Below, piece by piece: positions 18,235-28,472 of a stretch of 64,000 nucleotides of DNA; within the stretch, counting starts at the first letter, position 1; every line of letters begins with the position of its first letter. Position numbers and translations under genes: made by a program. The notes beneath the pieces were generated by a model. The model worked only from the letters and a program-made list of their open reading frames with translations, was not told the DNA's origin and did not search any database. The DNA comes from Vibrio tasmaniensis (GTDB lineage Bacteria > Pseudomonadota > Gammaproteobacteria > Enterobacterales > Vibrionaceae): the NCBI RefSeq assembly GCF_024347635.1, contig NZ_AP025510.1:1054001-1118000 (forward strand). Direction: 5' to 3'.

Positions 18235-19701
18235 ATGAAAGTAAATAGGCACTTTAGCCTTACCTTTGTCTTCGGCTTTCCCGCGGTGATCGCGACCATG
18301 TTACTTGGACTGATAGGTAAAAATCATTTTGATGTGGTAAAGAAAGATATCAGCAGTGAATTTCAGCGTATTGAAGAAGTGTTCAAACGAACCACTAAAG
18401 TTGTTACCGCTTTAGACTACAGCTTCTCTAATTACTACAAGTCAGGAAACCCACTTTTCCTTGACCACAATAAGCAAGTGGTTGATGGTCTTTGCCGAAT
18501 TTGGCCTATTGACGTATTACTTCTTGCTGATGGAAAAACGGCAGATATTCCCTCTGTCGATATCGACTATATGTTAGTTGGACAAGAATCCCTTTGTGAT
18601 GAAACTAGCGATAGCTATAAAAGTGCGGCAAAGAAGATTGCTCTAGCACCCATTCTTTCATTTCTATCCCAGCTTGATGAGTATCACAACGGTGTACACT
18701 TTATTGATACCCGTGGCTATGTGATCTCTTCGCCAGAAGGCTTTGCTAAAGAGTTAGGGAAAGAACTACTTTCGACGATAAAAAGCCGCCCGTATTGGCA
18801 AAGAACCGCCAACAATCCTGACCAATTAACCTTATCTGGCCCTGCGTATCGATTTGACTCTCTTGACCGCATGATAAGCATGACGATTCCTGTGTTTCAT
18901 AAGGGGATACATCAAGGAATGCTATCTGTTGATATTGACGCGAATAAACTGCTTGCCAGCTCGAATGAGCACTTAGCCGGTAGAATCGATATTATTGATA
19001 CCACCTTAACGAGTCCAAGTGACTCAGCTGCTTTCTATTATAAGATTAAGCTTGAAGGTGTTGCCTCCCATCATGCCATGTACTATGAATTGAATTTTTC
19101 TGATGAGGCGCGACACTTTTTTGTTTATGAAAAAGACAGTTTAATCGTCGCTATTATCGTATACCTGTTTTCGGTTACGATTTTCTTTTATGTTAACTCC
19201 AATATCGAACGTGGATATTTCAAAGAACTTGCAGGCAAAGACCCAATGACAGGGTTATTGAATCGACGTGGTTTAGAAGCGTTTTGGCGCAGTGTGGAAC
19301 ATGACCAGTTATTCGCCCTGACTGTATTTGACATTGATAATTTCAAGTTGATTAATGATACCTTTGGGCATGACAAAGGGGATGATGTTATCCGCTATAT
19401 GTCCCGCCAGATCAGTAACAGTGTTCGTAGCAGTGATGTGGCAGCAAGGTTTGGTGGAGAAGAGTTTGTTGTCTACATTAAAGGCGATGACCGAGAAACA
19501 TTAATGAGAACATTACAACGTGTAAAAAGTGCAGTTTGTTCTAAATCCGCGGATATCATTCCTAATGGATTTACTGTGTCTGGTGGTGTGTGCATTGTTG
19601 AAACTGAGCACAACAAGCTTAACTTTGAAGAGATATTTAAGTATGCCGATGAAAAGCTATACGTGGCTAAGACGACAGGAAAAGACCGAATCGAGTTCTA
19701 A
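18235..19701 (+). CDS. Membrane diguanylate cyclase with periplasmic Cache sensor
   Basis: The protein has 488 residues. Span one (about 8-27) is followed by roughly 270 periplasmic residues that read like a double Cache domain (VHFIDTRGYVISSPEGF, then SMTIPVFHKGIHQGMLSVDID), then span two near 305 and a GGDEF domain. The active site is AARFGGEEF near residue 408, and RSSD five residues upstream is a complete product-inhibition I-site. FDIDNFKLINDTFGHDKGD is present and intact. It should make c-di-GMP in response to a periplasmic ligand. It follows the orphan binding protein and converges with dusC. Confidence 0.92.
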   Translation: MKVNRHFSLTFVFGFPAVIATMLLGLIGKNHFDVVKKDISSEFQRIEEVFKRTTKVVTALDYSFSNYYKSGNPLFLDHNKQVVDGLCRIWPIDVLLLADGKTADIPSVDIDYMLVGQESLCDETSDSYKSAAKKIALAPILSFLSQLDEYHNGVHFIDTRGYVISSPEGFAKELGKELLSTIKSRPYWQRTANNPDQLTLSGPAYRFDSLDRMISMTIPVFHKGIHQGMLSVDIDANKLLASSNEHLAGRIDIIDTTLTSPSDSAAFYYKIKLEGVASHHAMYYELNFSDEARHFFVYEKDSLIVAIIVYLFSVTIFFYVNSNIERGYFKELAGKDPMTGLLNRRGLEAFWRSVEHDQLFALTVFDIDNFKLINDTFGHDKGDDVIRYMSRQISNSVRSSDVAARFGGEEFVVYIKGDDRETLMRTLQRVKSAVCSKSADIIPNGFTVSGGVCIVETEHNKLNFEEIFKYADEKLYVAKTTGKDRIEF

Positions 19702-19768
19702 CCACGCTATTGAAGTCTCACGCTGCAGAGGAGGAAAGCGCTGCTTTCTCTCCATGGCTAAGATCCAG

Positions 19769-20725
19769 TTAAGCTGAGTGGAAATGCTCTTCTTGATAAC
19801 GTTGTAGGCGCTCTACGATAGGCGGCGCTTTCTTGAAAGTGCGAATTTCTTTAAAGAGTTCATCCGCTTCAGGGTAGCCTTTGCTTAGATAAACAAACCA
19901 CTGCTTCACTCTGTTGGGGTAGTACATGCCTTTGTCCCCTTTTATTTGGAACTCTGAGTAGCGCAGTAAAAGTTCAATGACTTTATCCCACGGCATTTTG
20001 TGATGGTTATGCTTAACGACGTTACCAAGGTTGGGAATGTTGAAAGCGCCACGGCAGACCATTAATGAGTCGACGCCAGTGGCTTCTATGCAATCTTGAC
20101 CATCTTGGTAGTTCCAAATTTCCCCATTGGCAATCAATGGCAGAGAGGTTTTCTCTCTTATTTGATTGATGTAATCCCATTTGATTTCGCTGGCTTTATA
20201 GCCGCCAACTTTGGTTCGCGCATGTACGGTGAGTTCGTCAGCTTTTGCTTGCTCGATAGCGTCGACAATTTCAAAGCACTCTTCAGGATGTTCCCAACCT
20301 AATCGAATTTTTGCGGACACTGGAATGTGTGCAGGTACCGCTTCACGGCAAGCTTTCACTACTTGATAGATGAGCTCTGGCTCTTTTAGCAGTGACGCTC
20401 CACCATTACTTTTATTTACCGCTTTAGCAGGGCACCCAAAGTTAATATCGATACCTTTAGCGCCTAAACTGGCTGCTTGGAAGGCATTCTCAGCCATCCA
20501 ATTTGGGTGTTGTCCAAGAAGCTGGAGATGAATTGGCACACCAGCCATGGTTTGAGAGCCTTGATGTAATTCAGGGCAAATACGGTGAAAAACATGCGGA
20601 GGAAGAAGTTGATCAACTACGCGCACAAATTCCGTCACACAGAGATCGTAATCATTGATCTCTGTCAGGATTTCACGCATTAGATGGTCTAGAACGCCCT
20701 CCATAGGGCCAAGTATTACTCGCAT
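19769..20725 (-). CDS. dusC: tRNA-dihydrouridine(16) synthase DusC
   Basis: DusC is a flavin enzyme that reduces U16 in tRNA. The 318-residue product has MRVILGPMEGVLD at the N terminus, the catalytic cysteine in INFGCPAKAVNKSNGG, VSAKIRLGW, LTVHARTKVGGY, and ANGEIWN with MVCRGAF for FMN binding. The C-terminal helical domain (YPNRVKQWFVYLSKGYPEA) is of the DusC type. It is convergent with the cyclase gene and divergent from the YecA-like gene. Its start lies just after a short tandem duplication. Confidence 0.93.
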   Translation of the reverse strand: MRVILGPMEGVLDHLMREILTEINDYDLCVTEFVRVVDQLLPPHVFHRICPELHQGSQTMAGVPIHLQLLGQHPNWMAENAFQAASLGAKGIDINFGCPAKAVNKSNGGASLLKEPELIYQVVKACREAVPAHIPVSAKIRLGWEHPEECFEIVDAIEQAKADELTVHARTKVGGYKASEIKWDYINQIREKTSLPLIANGEIWNYQDGQDCIEATGVDSLMVCRGAFNIPNLGNVVKHNHHKMPWDKVIELLLRYSEFQIKGDKGMYYPNRVKQWFVYLSKGYPEADELFKEIRTFKKAPPIVERLQRYQEEHFHSA

Positions 20726-20739
20726 GTTGGTTTACCGAA

Positions 20740-20767
20740 ACTGAGTGGACCGAACTGAGTGGGTCGA
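20740..20767. repeat. 14-bp tandem duplication before dusC
   Basis: ACTGAGTGGACCGA (20740-20753) is repeated as ACTGAGTGGGTCGA (20754-20767), with two changes. It lies 15 bases upstream of the dusC start on the minus strand, within its leader. Confidence 0.6.
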
Positions 20768-20935
20768 AAAATTAGAGGCGTGATTGTACGGTTTGCTTAT
20801 AGGATTGTCACTATGAGTATGGTTTATCGGTCTTGAGCGTGAGCAGCCCAGCTTGATGATGGTTTATCGCTAAATAGCGACATCTTGGGGAGTATGGCGT
20901 TATAATATCGAAAATGCCCAATATTCAGAGCTTTC

Positions 20936-21556
20936 ATGACATATCAATTATTAAGCCTACCGGAATCAATCACTGACATTACTCCACAGTTCATTGAAGG
21001 TTCAATCCTTGCTTCCAACTTAGCCACCAAACCACTCGATCCAGAAGAATGGTTAGCTATCGTTGCACCTGAAACAGGTAAAGAGCTTGTAACAACGGTG
21101 ACAGAGCAGATCAATCGCCAGCACAACCTGATTCAGCGTAGTGAATACTTACTGACAGACGTACTGGTTGATGGTGACTTTAACGAGCAATTCGCGGATT
21201 TCGCTGAAGGCTTTATGATGGTTTGGCCAACAGTGGAAGAGCAGTGGCAAAGCGTGACTGTCGCGGATGGTACTCTGCGTATGCTGCAAGCACTCCTAAC
21301 AACCTTGATGCTTGGGATTGATGAAGAGCAAACTCAGCAACAAATGGTTGCGGCCGGGCTCGAAAATCCACCAGCGCTTGCCGATTTAATCGATCAGGTA
21401 GATCTGATGATTTCAGAGGTTGCAATGGCGGCTGATGAGGCGATGCTGGGTAATAAGTCACAGAGTGTGAATCCATTTAAAGACATTGGTCGAAACGACC
21501 CTTGCCCATGTGAAAGTGGTAAAAAGTTCAAACAGTGCTGTGGAAAAAACAGTTAA
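20936..21556 (+). CDS. YecA/UPF0149 family protein with SEC-C zinc motif
   Basis: The 206-residue product has the helical UPF0149 domain (residues about 15-165, with FAEGFMMVW) and ends in a SEC-C metal-binding motif, [16 protein letters not shown], with CxC and CC zinc ligands. YecA in E. coli binds ribosomes through a related motif; the role of this protein is not established. It is monocistronic, with its own terminator. A 14-bp repeat and dusC lie upstream on the other strand. Confidence 0.85.
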   Translation: MTYQLLSLPESITDITPQFIEGSILASNLATKPLDPEEWLAIVAPETGKELVTTVTEQINRQHNLIQRSEYLLTDVLVDGDFNEQFADFAEGFMMVWPTVEEQWQSVTVADGTLRMLQALLTTLMLGIDEEQTQQQMVAAGLENPPALADLIDQVDLMISEVAMAADEAMLGNKSQSVNPFKDIGRNDPCPCESGKKFKQCCGKNS

Positions 21557-21627
21557 TAACGCTTTATGGATATACTTAGCTTTGAGTGAGTAACAGATTT
21601 ACTTTAAGTGTTAAAAACGCAAGTAAT

Positions 21628-21655
21628 AAAAAGTCGACCTCGTGGTCGACTTTTT
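21628..21655. terminator. Bidirectional terminator between the YecA-like gene and dsbB
   Basis: AAAAAGTCGACC (21628-21639) and GGTCGACTTTTT (21644-21655) form a perfect twelve-base stem. The A and T flanks serve both converging genes. Confidence 0.9.
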
Positions 21656-21681
21656 CGTTTCTGAACATAATGTGCTAATTG

Positions 21682-22206
21682 TTAGTCATTCTTCGATTTA
21701 ACGAATTGAGAAATCACTACAAAACCAAAAGCAACCAAGTTACCCGCGAAGATAATCACTAGCCATTGAGGCATTGAAAGTTCTAAGAACTGCCATACAA
21801 CTTTGCTGCAGTCGCCGTAGGCCTCAAACATCCACGGAGCCCATTGGTTTAATGGTGCCCAGCTAGGGAAGGTCACGAACAGGTCGCAGGTAGCGAAAGG
21901 AGACGGGTTAAACTGGTAGTCAACGTGTTCTAAAGCCAGCATCAATCCTTTATACGCGCCCAACCCCCAGCCAACTAAGCCTAACCAGCGAGAGAGAGGA
22001 TTATGCGGGGCAATAGCACCAATTATTGCTGCGACGCCGATAGCGAGCATAGCAACACGTTCGTAGATACACATTACGCAAGGGCCGAGCATCATCACGT
22101 GCTGAAAGAAAAGAGCGCATGCTTCAAAAAAGACAATAAAAGCCAGCAGTAAAAGCCAAGATAAACGTCCCTTAGAGAAGTCTTTGAGCATTGCAAAAAA
22201 GTTCAC
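21682..22206 (-). CDS. dsbB: Disulfide bond formation protein DsbB
   Basis: DsbB reoxidises DsbA in the periplasm and passes electrons to quinones. The 174-residue protein has four membrane spans, the first redox pair in GPCVMCIYER (near residues 42-45), and a second pair formed by cysteines in FATCDLF and YGDCSKV in the long second periplasmic loop. The arginine after CVMCIYER, which binds quinone in E. coli DsbB, is present. It lies 131 bases after nhaB in the same direction, with a terminator-like loop between. Confidence 0.96.
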   Translation of the reverse strand: MNFFAMLKDFSKGRLSWLLLLAFIVFFEACALFFQHVMMLGPCVMCIYERVAMLAIGVAAIIGAIAPHNPLSRWLGLVGWGLGAYKGLMLALEHVDYQFNPSPFATCDLFVTFPSWAPLNQWAPWMFEAYGDCSKVVWQFLELSMPQWLVIIFAGNLVAFGFVVISQFVKSKND

Positions 22207-22230
22207 GAATTTAATCCTGTCAATAAAATA

Positions 22231-22258
22231 AAAAAGCCCTGATTACTCAGAGCTTTTT
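22231..22258 (-). terminator. Terminator between nhaB and dsbB
   Basis: AAAAAGC-CTGA (22231-22242) pairs with TCAG-GCTTTTT (22247-22258) with one internal mismatch and a TTAC loop. Reading on the minus strand it ends in thymines. A second short palindrome, CTAATCAA/TTGATTAG (22275-22299), lies closer to nhaB. Confidence 0.7.
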
Positions 22259-22337
22259 ATCTTGGATAAGTTTCCTAATCAACTAATATTTTTGATTAGT
22301 TAGATACACTTATTATGTTTGGCAACACAACGCTGGG

Positions 22338-23930
22338 TTAGTGGCCACCAGAGATAACTGGAGCGAGCACCTCACCAGTACGGTGAATGATCCAACCTGC
22401 ATCATAAAACCATGCTGTCATCGGCTCTACGAAGAACACAATACCGGCAAGGCCAACAAGTGCTAGCACGATAGTATATGGCAGAGCCATCAATACCATA
22501 CGGCCGTAAGACAGTCGAATCAACGGAGCAAGTGCTGACGTTAATAGGAATAAGAATGCAGCTTGGCCGTTTGGCGTAGCAACAGAAGGTAAATTAGTAC
22601 CTGTATTGATAGCAACAGCGAGTAGATCGAATTGGTCGCGAGTAATGACGCCCTCTACCAGAGCTGTTTTCACTTCGTTGATGTAAACCGTACCGACGAA
22701 TACGTTGTCTGAAACCATCGACAAGATACCATTGGCTACGTAGAAGAGTGCGAGCTGTGCGCCTTTATCTTCAACGTGAAGTACGGCATCGATTACTGGC
22801 TTAAATAGAGCCTGGTCGATGATTACAGCGACAACCGCAAAAAAGACGGCAAGCAGTGCGGTAAATGGCAGTGCCTCTTCAAAGGCCTTACCCATCGAGT
22901 GCTCTTCGATAACGCCAGTAAATGCTGTTGCTAAAATAATGACTGAAAGACCAATCAAACCAACTTCAGCGACGTGAAGCGCAAGGCCAACAATAAGCCA
23001 AACTGCGATTGCACTCTGAACCCATAGTTTAGCTACATCTTGTTTTGTACGGTTTGCGCGTTCTTTGTTGTCAAATTCAACTAAGATTTGGCGAACGTTA
23101 TTTGGCAGCTCTGCACCGTAGCCAAATACTTTGAATTTTTCTACAAGTGCACAAGTTAGAATACCGCAGAAGAAAACAGGCAGTGTGACTGGCAGCATGC
23201 GGATGATAAATTCACCGAACTCCCAACCCGCTTGTTTAGCAATTACTAAGTTTTGTGGTTCACCTACCATGGTCATTACACCACCCAGAGCAGTACCCAC
23301 ACCGGCGTGCATAAGTAGTGAACGTAGGAATGCGCGGTAGTTTTCAAGGTCATCACGAGTTAGCTCAGAGATCTCTTCATCATGAGTATGATCGTGCGCA
23401 GACGTTGTGCCCTTACCTGATGCAACCTTGTGGTAGATAGAATAGAAGCCCACCGCAACGCTAATGACTACGGCGATTACTGTCAGCGCATCTAGGAAGG
23501 CAGACAAGAATGCTGCGGCGACACAGAAAGCGACAGAGAGTAGAATTTTGGATTGGATACCGAGCAGGATCTTCGTGAAAATGAACAGAAGTAGTTCTTT
23601 CATGAAGTAGATGCCAGCAACCATGAATACTAGTAAGAGTAATACTGGAAGGTTTGCTTGTAGCTCATGATAAACCATTTCTGGTTTAGTCATGCCAATG
23701 GCGACGGCTTGAATTGCCAATAAACCACCCGGTTGGAGAGGGTAGCATTTTAGAGCCATAGCTAGAGTGAAAATAAACTCAACCACTAGTAGCCAGCCCG
23801 CAACAAATGGGTCAACTAGGAAAAAAACAAACGGGTTGATGATTAAAAAGGAAATGATGGCAAGTTTATACCAATCAGGAGCTTTACCAAGGAAGTTTTT
23901 GATAAAAGCGTTTCCGAGAGACATCGGCAT
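22338..23930 (-). CDS. nhaB: Na+/H+ antiporter NhaB
   Basis: NhaB exports sodium in exchange for protons across the inner membrane. The 530-residue protein begins [22 protein letters not shown] as in vibrio NhaB and has about 12 spans. Family motifs include [39 protein letters not shown], and [19 protein letters not shown]. The order dsbB-nhaB-(fadR divergent) is conserved in enterobacteria and vibrios. It suits a marine sodium-dependent lifestyle. Confidence 0.96.
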   Translation of the reverse strand: MPMSLGNAFIKNFLGKAPDWYKLAIISFLIINPFVFFLVDPFVAGWLLVVEFIFTLAMALKCYPLQPGGLLAIQAVAIGMTKPEMVYHELQANLPVLLLLVFMVAGIYFMKELLLFIFTKILLGIQSKILLSVAFCVAAAFLSAFLDALTVIAVVISVAVGFYSIYHKVASGKGTTSAHDHTHDEEISELTRDDLENYRAFLRSLLMHAGVGTALGGVMTMVGEPQNLVIAKQAGWEFGEFIIRMLPVTLPVFFCGILTCALVEKFKVFGYGAELPNNVRQILVEFDNKERANRTKQDVAKLWVQSAIAVWLIVGLALHVAEVGLIGLSVIILATAFTGVIEEHSMGKAFEEALPFTALLAVFFAVVAVIIDQALFKPVIDAVLHVEDKGAQLALFYVANGILSMVSDNVFVGTVYINEVKTALVEGVITRDQFDLLAVAINTGTNLPSVATPNGQAAFLFLLTSALAPLIRLSYGRMVLMALPYTIVLALVGLAGIVFFVEPMTAWFYDAGWIIHRTGEVLAPVISGGH

Positions 23931-24571
23931 GTTAATACTCTTTTATGTTGATTATGAATAGACAAGCAATACAACATTTTGAGAATCGAGCTGTAGATTC
24001 AGTTAAAACCTATAACTAACAGTGACTTAGAAAAACTACATTCCATGTAATGTTCTGTGGTCTTGCCAAGTCACTCCCTTAGAAACTCAAGCACTGCTTA
24101 TTTTTGAGCGCAACTCTACTCTTAGATAACATTTAGTCAACAGGAAAACCCCTGTAGCACTAAAAATACCTCTTTTTTGTTGAGAAACGCGATCAAAGTA
24201 GCGCAAGCATACCACTTAAAATGTGATAAAAACCGACTAGAATCAATATTTCAGCGAAATGATTAAAATTTACAGAATAACGACGGCTTATATATGATTA
24301 TTACAACTTAATATTGCAAATTAATAGATTTAAAAATATGACCAATCTCATTGATTTTAAAAAGAATTTGTTGTGTTAATGGTTTGTTTAAATGATGATT
24401 TGTAGTCGCTTGCTATCCAAACCTTGAGTGCAAACGTGTGCTGAACTTTAGAGTTTTAACTCTACTTGGGTTTTGAGTGAGTAAAATTTTTTGGGGGTAT
24501 TTCCGCAGGGTGTTAACTAGTGGTATGATGAGTAAATTAGAACAAAATAATTAAATTGGATTGAAGTGTAG
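23931..24571. other. Divergent intergenic region between nhaB and fadR
   Basis: The 641 AT-rich bases contain no open frame with a good ribosome site. They must hold both promoters. A palindromic-looking stretch near 24040-24060 (TACATTCCATGTAATG) is the only structure I noticed. I cannot point to a clear FadR operator. Confidence 0.4.
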
Positions 24572-25411
24572 ATGGTCATTAAGGCAAAGAGCCCGGCAGG
24601 ATTTGCAGAAAAGTATATCATTGAAAGTATTTGGAATGGCCGTTTCGCTCCAGGTTCTATCTTGCCCGCAGAGCGCGAGCTTTCTGAGCTGATTGGTGTT
24701 ACACGTACTACGCTTCGTGAAGTACTTCAGCGTCTTGCTCGTGATGGTTGGTTGACAATCCAACACGGTAAGCCAACTAAAGTTAATCAGTTTATGGAAA
24801 CGTCAGGTCTTCATATCCTTGATACATTGATGACGTTGGACGTTGATAACGCAAGCAAAATGGTAGAAGACCTGCTTGCTGCTCGTACTAACATCAGCCC
24901 TATCTTTATGCGTTATGCATTCAAAGCAAATAAAGAGGCTTCAGAGCGTACGATTACTAACGTGATTGAATCTTGTGAATCTTTACTTGCGGCACCTACT
25001 TGGGATGAATTCTTAGAATCGTCGCCATATGCTGACAAGATCAAACAATCGGTGAAAGAAGACGTAGAAAAAGATGAAGCGAAGCGTCAAACGATCTTAA
25101 TTGCTAAAACTTTTAACTTCTACGATTACATGCTTTTCCAACGTTTAGCATTCCATTCAGGTAACCAAATTTATGGCCTGATCTTTAATGGTGTTCGTAA
25201 GTTGTACGACCGTGTTGGCAGCTACTACTTCTCTAACCCAGAAGCTCGTCGTTTAGCCATGGAGTTCTACAAAAACTTGTTTGTTATTTGTGAAAGCGGT
25301 GAGCGTGAGAATTTACCACTTGTGATTCGTAACTACGGTATCGCAAGCGCACAGATTTGGAACGAGATGAAGACAACGTTACCGACAAACTTTACTGAAG
25401 ACGACAGCTAA
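24572..25411 (+). CDS. fadR: Fatty acid metabolism regulator FadR (vibrio type, with insert)
   Basis: FadR is a GntR-family dimer that represses fatty acid degradation and activates unsaturated fatty acid synthesis; long-chain acyl-CoA releases it from DNA. The winged-helix domain reads [19 protein letters not shown] with [20 protein letters not shown]. The C-terminal ligand domain contains [14 protein letters not shown]. At 279 residues it is 40 longer than E. coli FadR. The extra acidic segment (about residues 138-177, with [14 protein letters not shown]) is the insertion known from V. cholerae FadR, which provides a second acyl-CoA site. It is divergent from nhaB, as in E. coli. Confidence 0.97.
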   Translation: MVIKAKSPAGFAEKYIIESIWNGRFAPGSILPAERELSELIGVTRTTLREVLQRLARDGWLTIQHGKPTKVNQFMETSGLHILDTLMTLDVDNASKMVEDLLAARTNISPIFMRYAFKANKEASERTITNVIESCESLLAAPTWDEFLESSPYADKIKQSVKEDVEKDEAKRQTILIAKTFNFYDYMLFQRLAFHSGNQIYGLIFNGVRKLYDRVGSYYFSNPEARRLAMEFYKNLFVICESGERENLPLVIRNYGIASAQIWNEMKTTLPTNFTEDDS

Positions 25412-25473
25412 GTCTTTTCATAAAAGTATTGTTAGGTTGTTTTACTTATTGAGTAAACGACGTAAAGAAAACG

Positions 25474-25512
25474 AAAAAGCGGCGAGATAATCAAATTATC
25501 TCGCCGCTTTTT
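25474..25512. terminator. Strong bidirectional terminator between fadR and yehS
   Basis: AAAAAGCGGCGAGATAA (25474-25490) pairs over 17 bases with its exact complement (25496-25512) around TCAAA. Confidence 0.95.
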
Positions 25513-25553
25513 ATCTATTGATAGTTGGTGAAAACGTATCAATAGGCGGTAAC

Positions 25554-26033
25554 TTACCCTGCAAACTCTTCTGAGTCTGGACGGTTAGTAAATTGCACGC
25601 CATTTAGAAAATCGCAAAGTAGTTGGTCTTCACATACTTTGTAGTTCTTGTTCTCTGGCTTACGGAAGTAGGCACCAATCTCGTACTTACTTAGGCTGAT
25701 GCCTACCACTTCTAATATATCTAATACATCTTCTGCTTTCATGTTCAACGCAATACGCAGCTTCATGAAAATCATGTTGTTAGTCAGAGCAACTTCAGGT
25801 TTAGGTTGAACACCTTCTTTTTTGCCACGTTTAAGGTTGATAAAACCATTTAGGAATACCGCTAACTCTTTATCTTTCATCGTAGAGCATGACTTGTCGT
25901 TGTCTTCTTTAAGCCAGTTGATCACTTGGTCATGAGCAACGGTCACATCAGCTTGCTCGATAGCTTTAATGATCTGTGCATTTTTAAGGTTTAGCGCGTG
26001 TTGAATACGACGCAAGATTTCGTTGTTAGTCAC
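25554..26033 (-). CDS. yehS: DUF1456 (YehS) family protein
   Basis: The 159-residue product is built from two similar halves: NEILRRIQHALNLKNAQIIKAI and NMIFMKLRIALNMKAEDVLDIL begin each repeat, and each half contains a (C/S)-x-D-x-LL(C/V)DFLNG-type end (LAVFLNGFINLKRG and LLCDFLNGV). This is the layout of DUF1456. The function is unknown; the repeats resemble small helical nucleic-acid-binding modules, which is only inference. It is monocistronic, converging with fadR. Confidence 0.85.
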   Translation of the reverse strand: MTNNEILRRIQHALNLKNAQIIKAIEQADVTVAHDQVINWLKEDNDKSCSTMKDKELAVFLNGFINLKRGKKEGVQPKPEVALTNNMIFMKLRIALNMKAEDVLDILEVVGISLSKYEIGAYFRKPENKNYKVCEDQLLCDFLNGVQFTNRPDSEEFAG

Positions 26034-26166
26034 TGGGGATTCCTAAAAAGGGTTTGGAGAGTAAAGAGGTGTTGGTTAGCCCGTTATCGTCGACAAACCA
26101 ATTTCTACTCTACATAGCATAGTTGACGGCGACTCTAACAGAGAACGCTTATTTTCGGTAGATATA

Positions 26167-26219
26167 AAAAATCCCCAATGCTTATTAACTCATTCAAGTT
26201 AAAAGTGCATTAGGGATTT
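26167..26219 (-). terminator. Terminator of metG
   Basis: AAATCCC-AATGC (26169-26181) pairs with GCATT-GGGATTT (26207-26219), with an inner TTAAC-type stem. On the minus strand it is followed by thymines. It lies 36 bases after the metG stop. Confidence 0.75.
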
Positions 26220-26254
26220 CGCTATGAGTGCTTGTTATCCGACTGAAGCCAGAA

Positions 26255-28315
26255 TTACATTACACGCATACCAGGTTGAGCACCTTCGTGTGGCTCAAGG
26301 ATCCACAGGTCGCTGCCGCCAGGGCCCGCGGCTAGGATCATGCCTTCAGACATACCAAACTTCATCTTACGAGGTTTTAGGTTTGCAACCATTACGGTTA
26401 GCTTGCCTTCTAGCTCTTCAGGTTTGTATGCTGACTTGATGCCAGAGAATACTTGGCGAGTTTCACCACCGATGTCCAGTTGGAACTTCAGTAGTTTGTT
26501 CGCTTTTGGTACTTCTTCACACGAGATAATACGAGCAATACGCATGTCGACTGCTGCGAAGGCATCGAACTCAATCTCGTCTGCGATTGGCTCTTTGTCT
26601 AGCTCAGTTTGGTTTGCTTGTTCTTTTTCAGCTTCTGCTTTTTCTTTCGCAGCAGCTTCTGCGGCTGCATCTTCTTTAGAAGACTCGATCATTGCTTCCA
26701 CTTTCTTCGGATCAATACGACTAAACAGCGCTTTGAACTTCGTGATTTCGTGATCAGTTAGCGGTGTAGCAATCGCTTCCCACGTTAGCTCTTCGTTTAG
26801 GAAAGCTTCAGTGCGAGCCGCTAGCTCTGGCATAACTGGTTTCAGGTAAGCCATTAGTACGCGGAATAGGTTAATACCGACAGAAGATACTTCTTGAAGC
26901 TCTTTCTCTTTGCCTTCTTCTTTCGCAAGAACCCAAGGTGCTTTTTCGTCAATGTACTGGTTAGCTTTATCTGCTAGTGCAGTAATTTCACGGATAGCGC
27001 GGCTGAACTCACGAGTTTCGTATAGCTGACCGATACGCTCAGCAGCAGCAACGAATTCGTTGTATAGCTCAGGTTCTGCAAATTCAGCAGCAAGTTTGCC
27101 TTCAAAACGTTTAGTGATGAAGCCAGCGTTACGAGAAGCCAAGTTAACAATCTTGTTTACTACGTCAGCGTTTACACGTTGAGTAAAGTCTTCAAGATTA
27201 AGGTCTAAATCATCGATACGGCTGTTTAGTTTCGCAGCGTAGTAGTAACGTAGACACTCAGGGTCTAAGTGGTTTAAGTACGTGCTTGCTTTGATGAATG
27301 TGCCTTTTGACTTAGACATCTTCGCACCGTTCACCGTTACGTAGCCGTGTACGAAAACGTTGTTTGGTTTACGGAAACCAGCGCCTTCTAGCATTGCGGG
27401 CCAGAATAGGCTGTGGAAGTAAACGATGTCTTTACCGATGAAGTGGTAAAGCTCAGTTGTGCTGTCTTTCTTCCAGTATTCGTCAAAGTTTAAGTCGTCA
27501 CGCTTGTCACATAGGTTCTTGAAAGAAGCCATGTAGCCAACAGGCGCGTCTAGCCAAACGTAGAAGAATTTGTTTTTCTCGCCTGGGATTTCGAAGCCAA
27601 AGTAAGGTGCATCACGTGAGATATCCCACTGTTGCAGGCCAGACTCGAACCATTCCTGCATTTTGTTTGCAGTTTCATTCTGTAGAGAGCCAGAACGAGT
27701 CCACTCTTTAAGCATGCTTTCGAACTGAGGTAGGTCGAAGAAGAAGTGCTCAGAGTCTTTCATTACTGGAGTTGCGCCAGAAACCGCTGATTTTGGGTTA
27801 ATTAGCTCAGTTGGGCTGTATGTCTCACCACAGTTATCACAGTTATCACCATACTGGTCTTCTGACTTACACTTAGGGCAAGAACCTTTTACGAAGCGGT
27901 CTGGTAGGAACATCTCTTTCTCAGGATCGAAAAGCTGAGAAATAGTACGGCTAGAAATGAAGCCGTTCTTTTTAAGTTCTAGATAGATGTGAGAAGCCAG
28001 TTCACGGTTCTCTTCGCTATGTGTGCTGTGGTAGTTATCAAAGCTGATATCAAAGCCAGCGAAGTCTTTTTGGTGCTCTTCACTAACAGCAGCGATCATC
28101 TCTTCTGGCGTGATACCCATCTGTTGAGCTTTAAGCATAATTGGCGTGCCGTGAGCATCGTCAGCACAGATGAAGTTTACAGTGTTGCCACGTAGACGCT
28201 GGTATCGAACCCAGATATCAGCTTGGATATGCTCAAGCATATGGCCAAGGTGAATAGAGCCGTTAGCGTACGGAAGCGCACAAGTTACCAAAAGTTGTCT
28301 TGGATCAGTTGCCAT
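26255..28315 (-). CDS. metG: Methionyl-tRNA synthetase
   Basis: MetG charges methionine to initiator and elongator tRNA. The 686-residue product has the class I signature HLGHMLEH near residue 22 (the HIGH motif), a four-cysteine zinc knuckle ([17 protein letters not shown]), and KMSKSKGTF near 337. An alanine- and glutamate-rich linker (about 555-580) leads to a C-terminal tRNA-binding domain of the EMAP type ([18 protein letters not shown]), which also dimerises the enzyme. It is divergent from apbC, as in E. coli. Confidence 0.97.
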   Translation of the reverse strand: MATDPRQLLVTCALPYANGSIHLGHMLEHIQADIWVRYQRLRGNTVNFICADDAHGTPIMLKAQQMGITPEEMIAAVSEEHQKDFAGFDISFDNYHSTHSEENRELASHIYLELKKNGFISSRTISQLFDPEKEMFLPDRFVKGSCPKCKSEDQYGDNCDNCGETYSPTELINPKSAVSGATPVMKDSEHFFFDLPQFESMLKEWTRSGSLQNETANKMQEWFESGLQQWDISRDAPYFGFEIPGEKNKFFYVWLDAPVGYMASFKNLCDKRDDLNFDEYWKKDSTTELYHFIGKDIVYFHSLFWPAMLEGAGFRKPNNVFVHGYVTVNGAKMSKSKGTFIKASTYLNHLDPECLRYYYAAKLNSRIDDLDLNLEDFTQRVNADVVNKIVNLASRNAGFITKRFEGKLAAEFAEPELYNEFVAAAERIGQLYETREFSRAIREITALADKANQYIDEKAPWVLAKEEGKEKELQEVSSVGINLFRVLMAYLKPVMPELAARTEAFLNEELTWEAIATPLTDHEITKFKALFSRIDPKKVEAMIESSKEDAAAEAAAKEKAEAEKEQANQTELDKEPIADEIEFDAFAAVDMRIARIISCEEVPKANKLLKFQLDIGGETRQVFSGIKSAYKPEELEGKLTVMVANLKPRKMKFGMSEGMILAAGPGGSDLWILEPHEGAQPGMRVM

Positions 28316-28472
28316 ACTTAATAATTCGCTTTTTTGATAGGTATAAATTTGAGAGGTAATACTACTTTATAACGTGTGATACGCCAAGGTATCAGACAAA
28401 GGATTCCCCTAGTTTTTTAGGGGTTCAGTCTTCATCTCGTGGGTGATAGCATAAATAAAAAAAGGAGCCCCA

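Noticed and set aside
23931..24571. FadR operator in the nhaB-fadR gap
   Set aside because: I looked for the CTGGT-N-ACCAG type half-sites and found only partial matches, such as the stretch near 24517. This is not enough to call.
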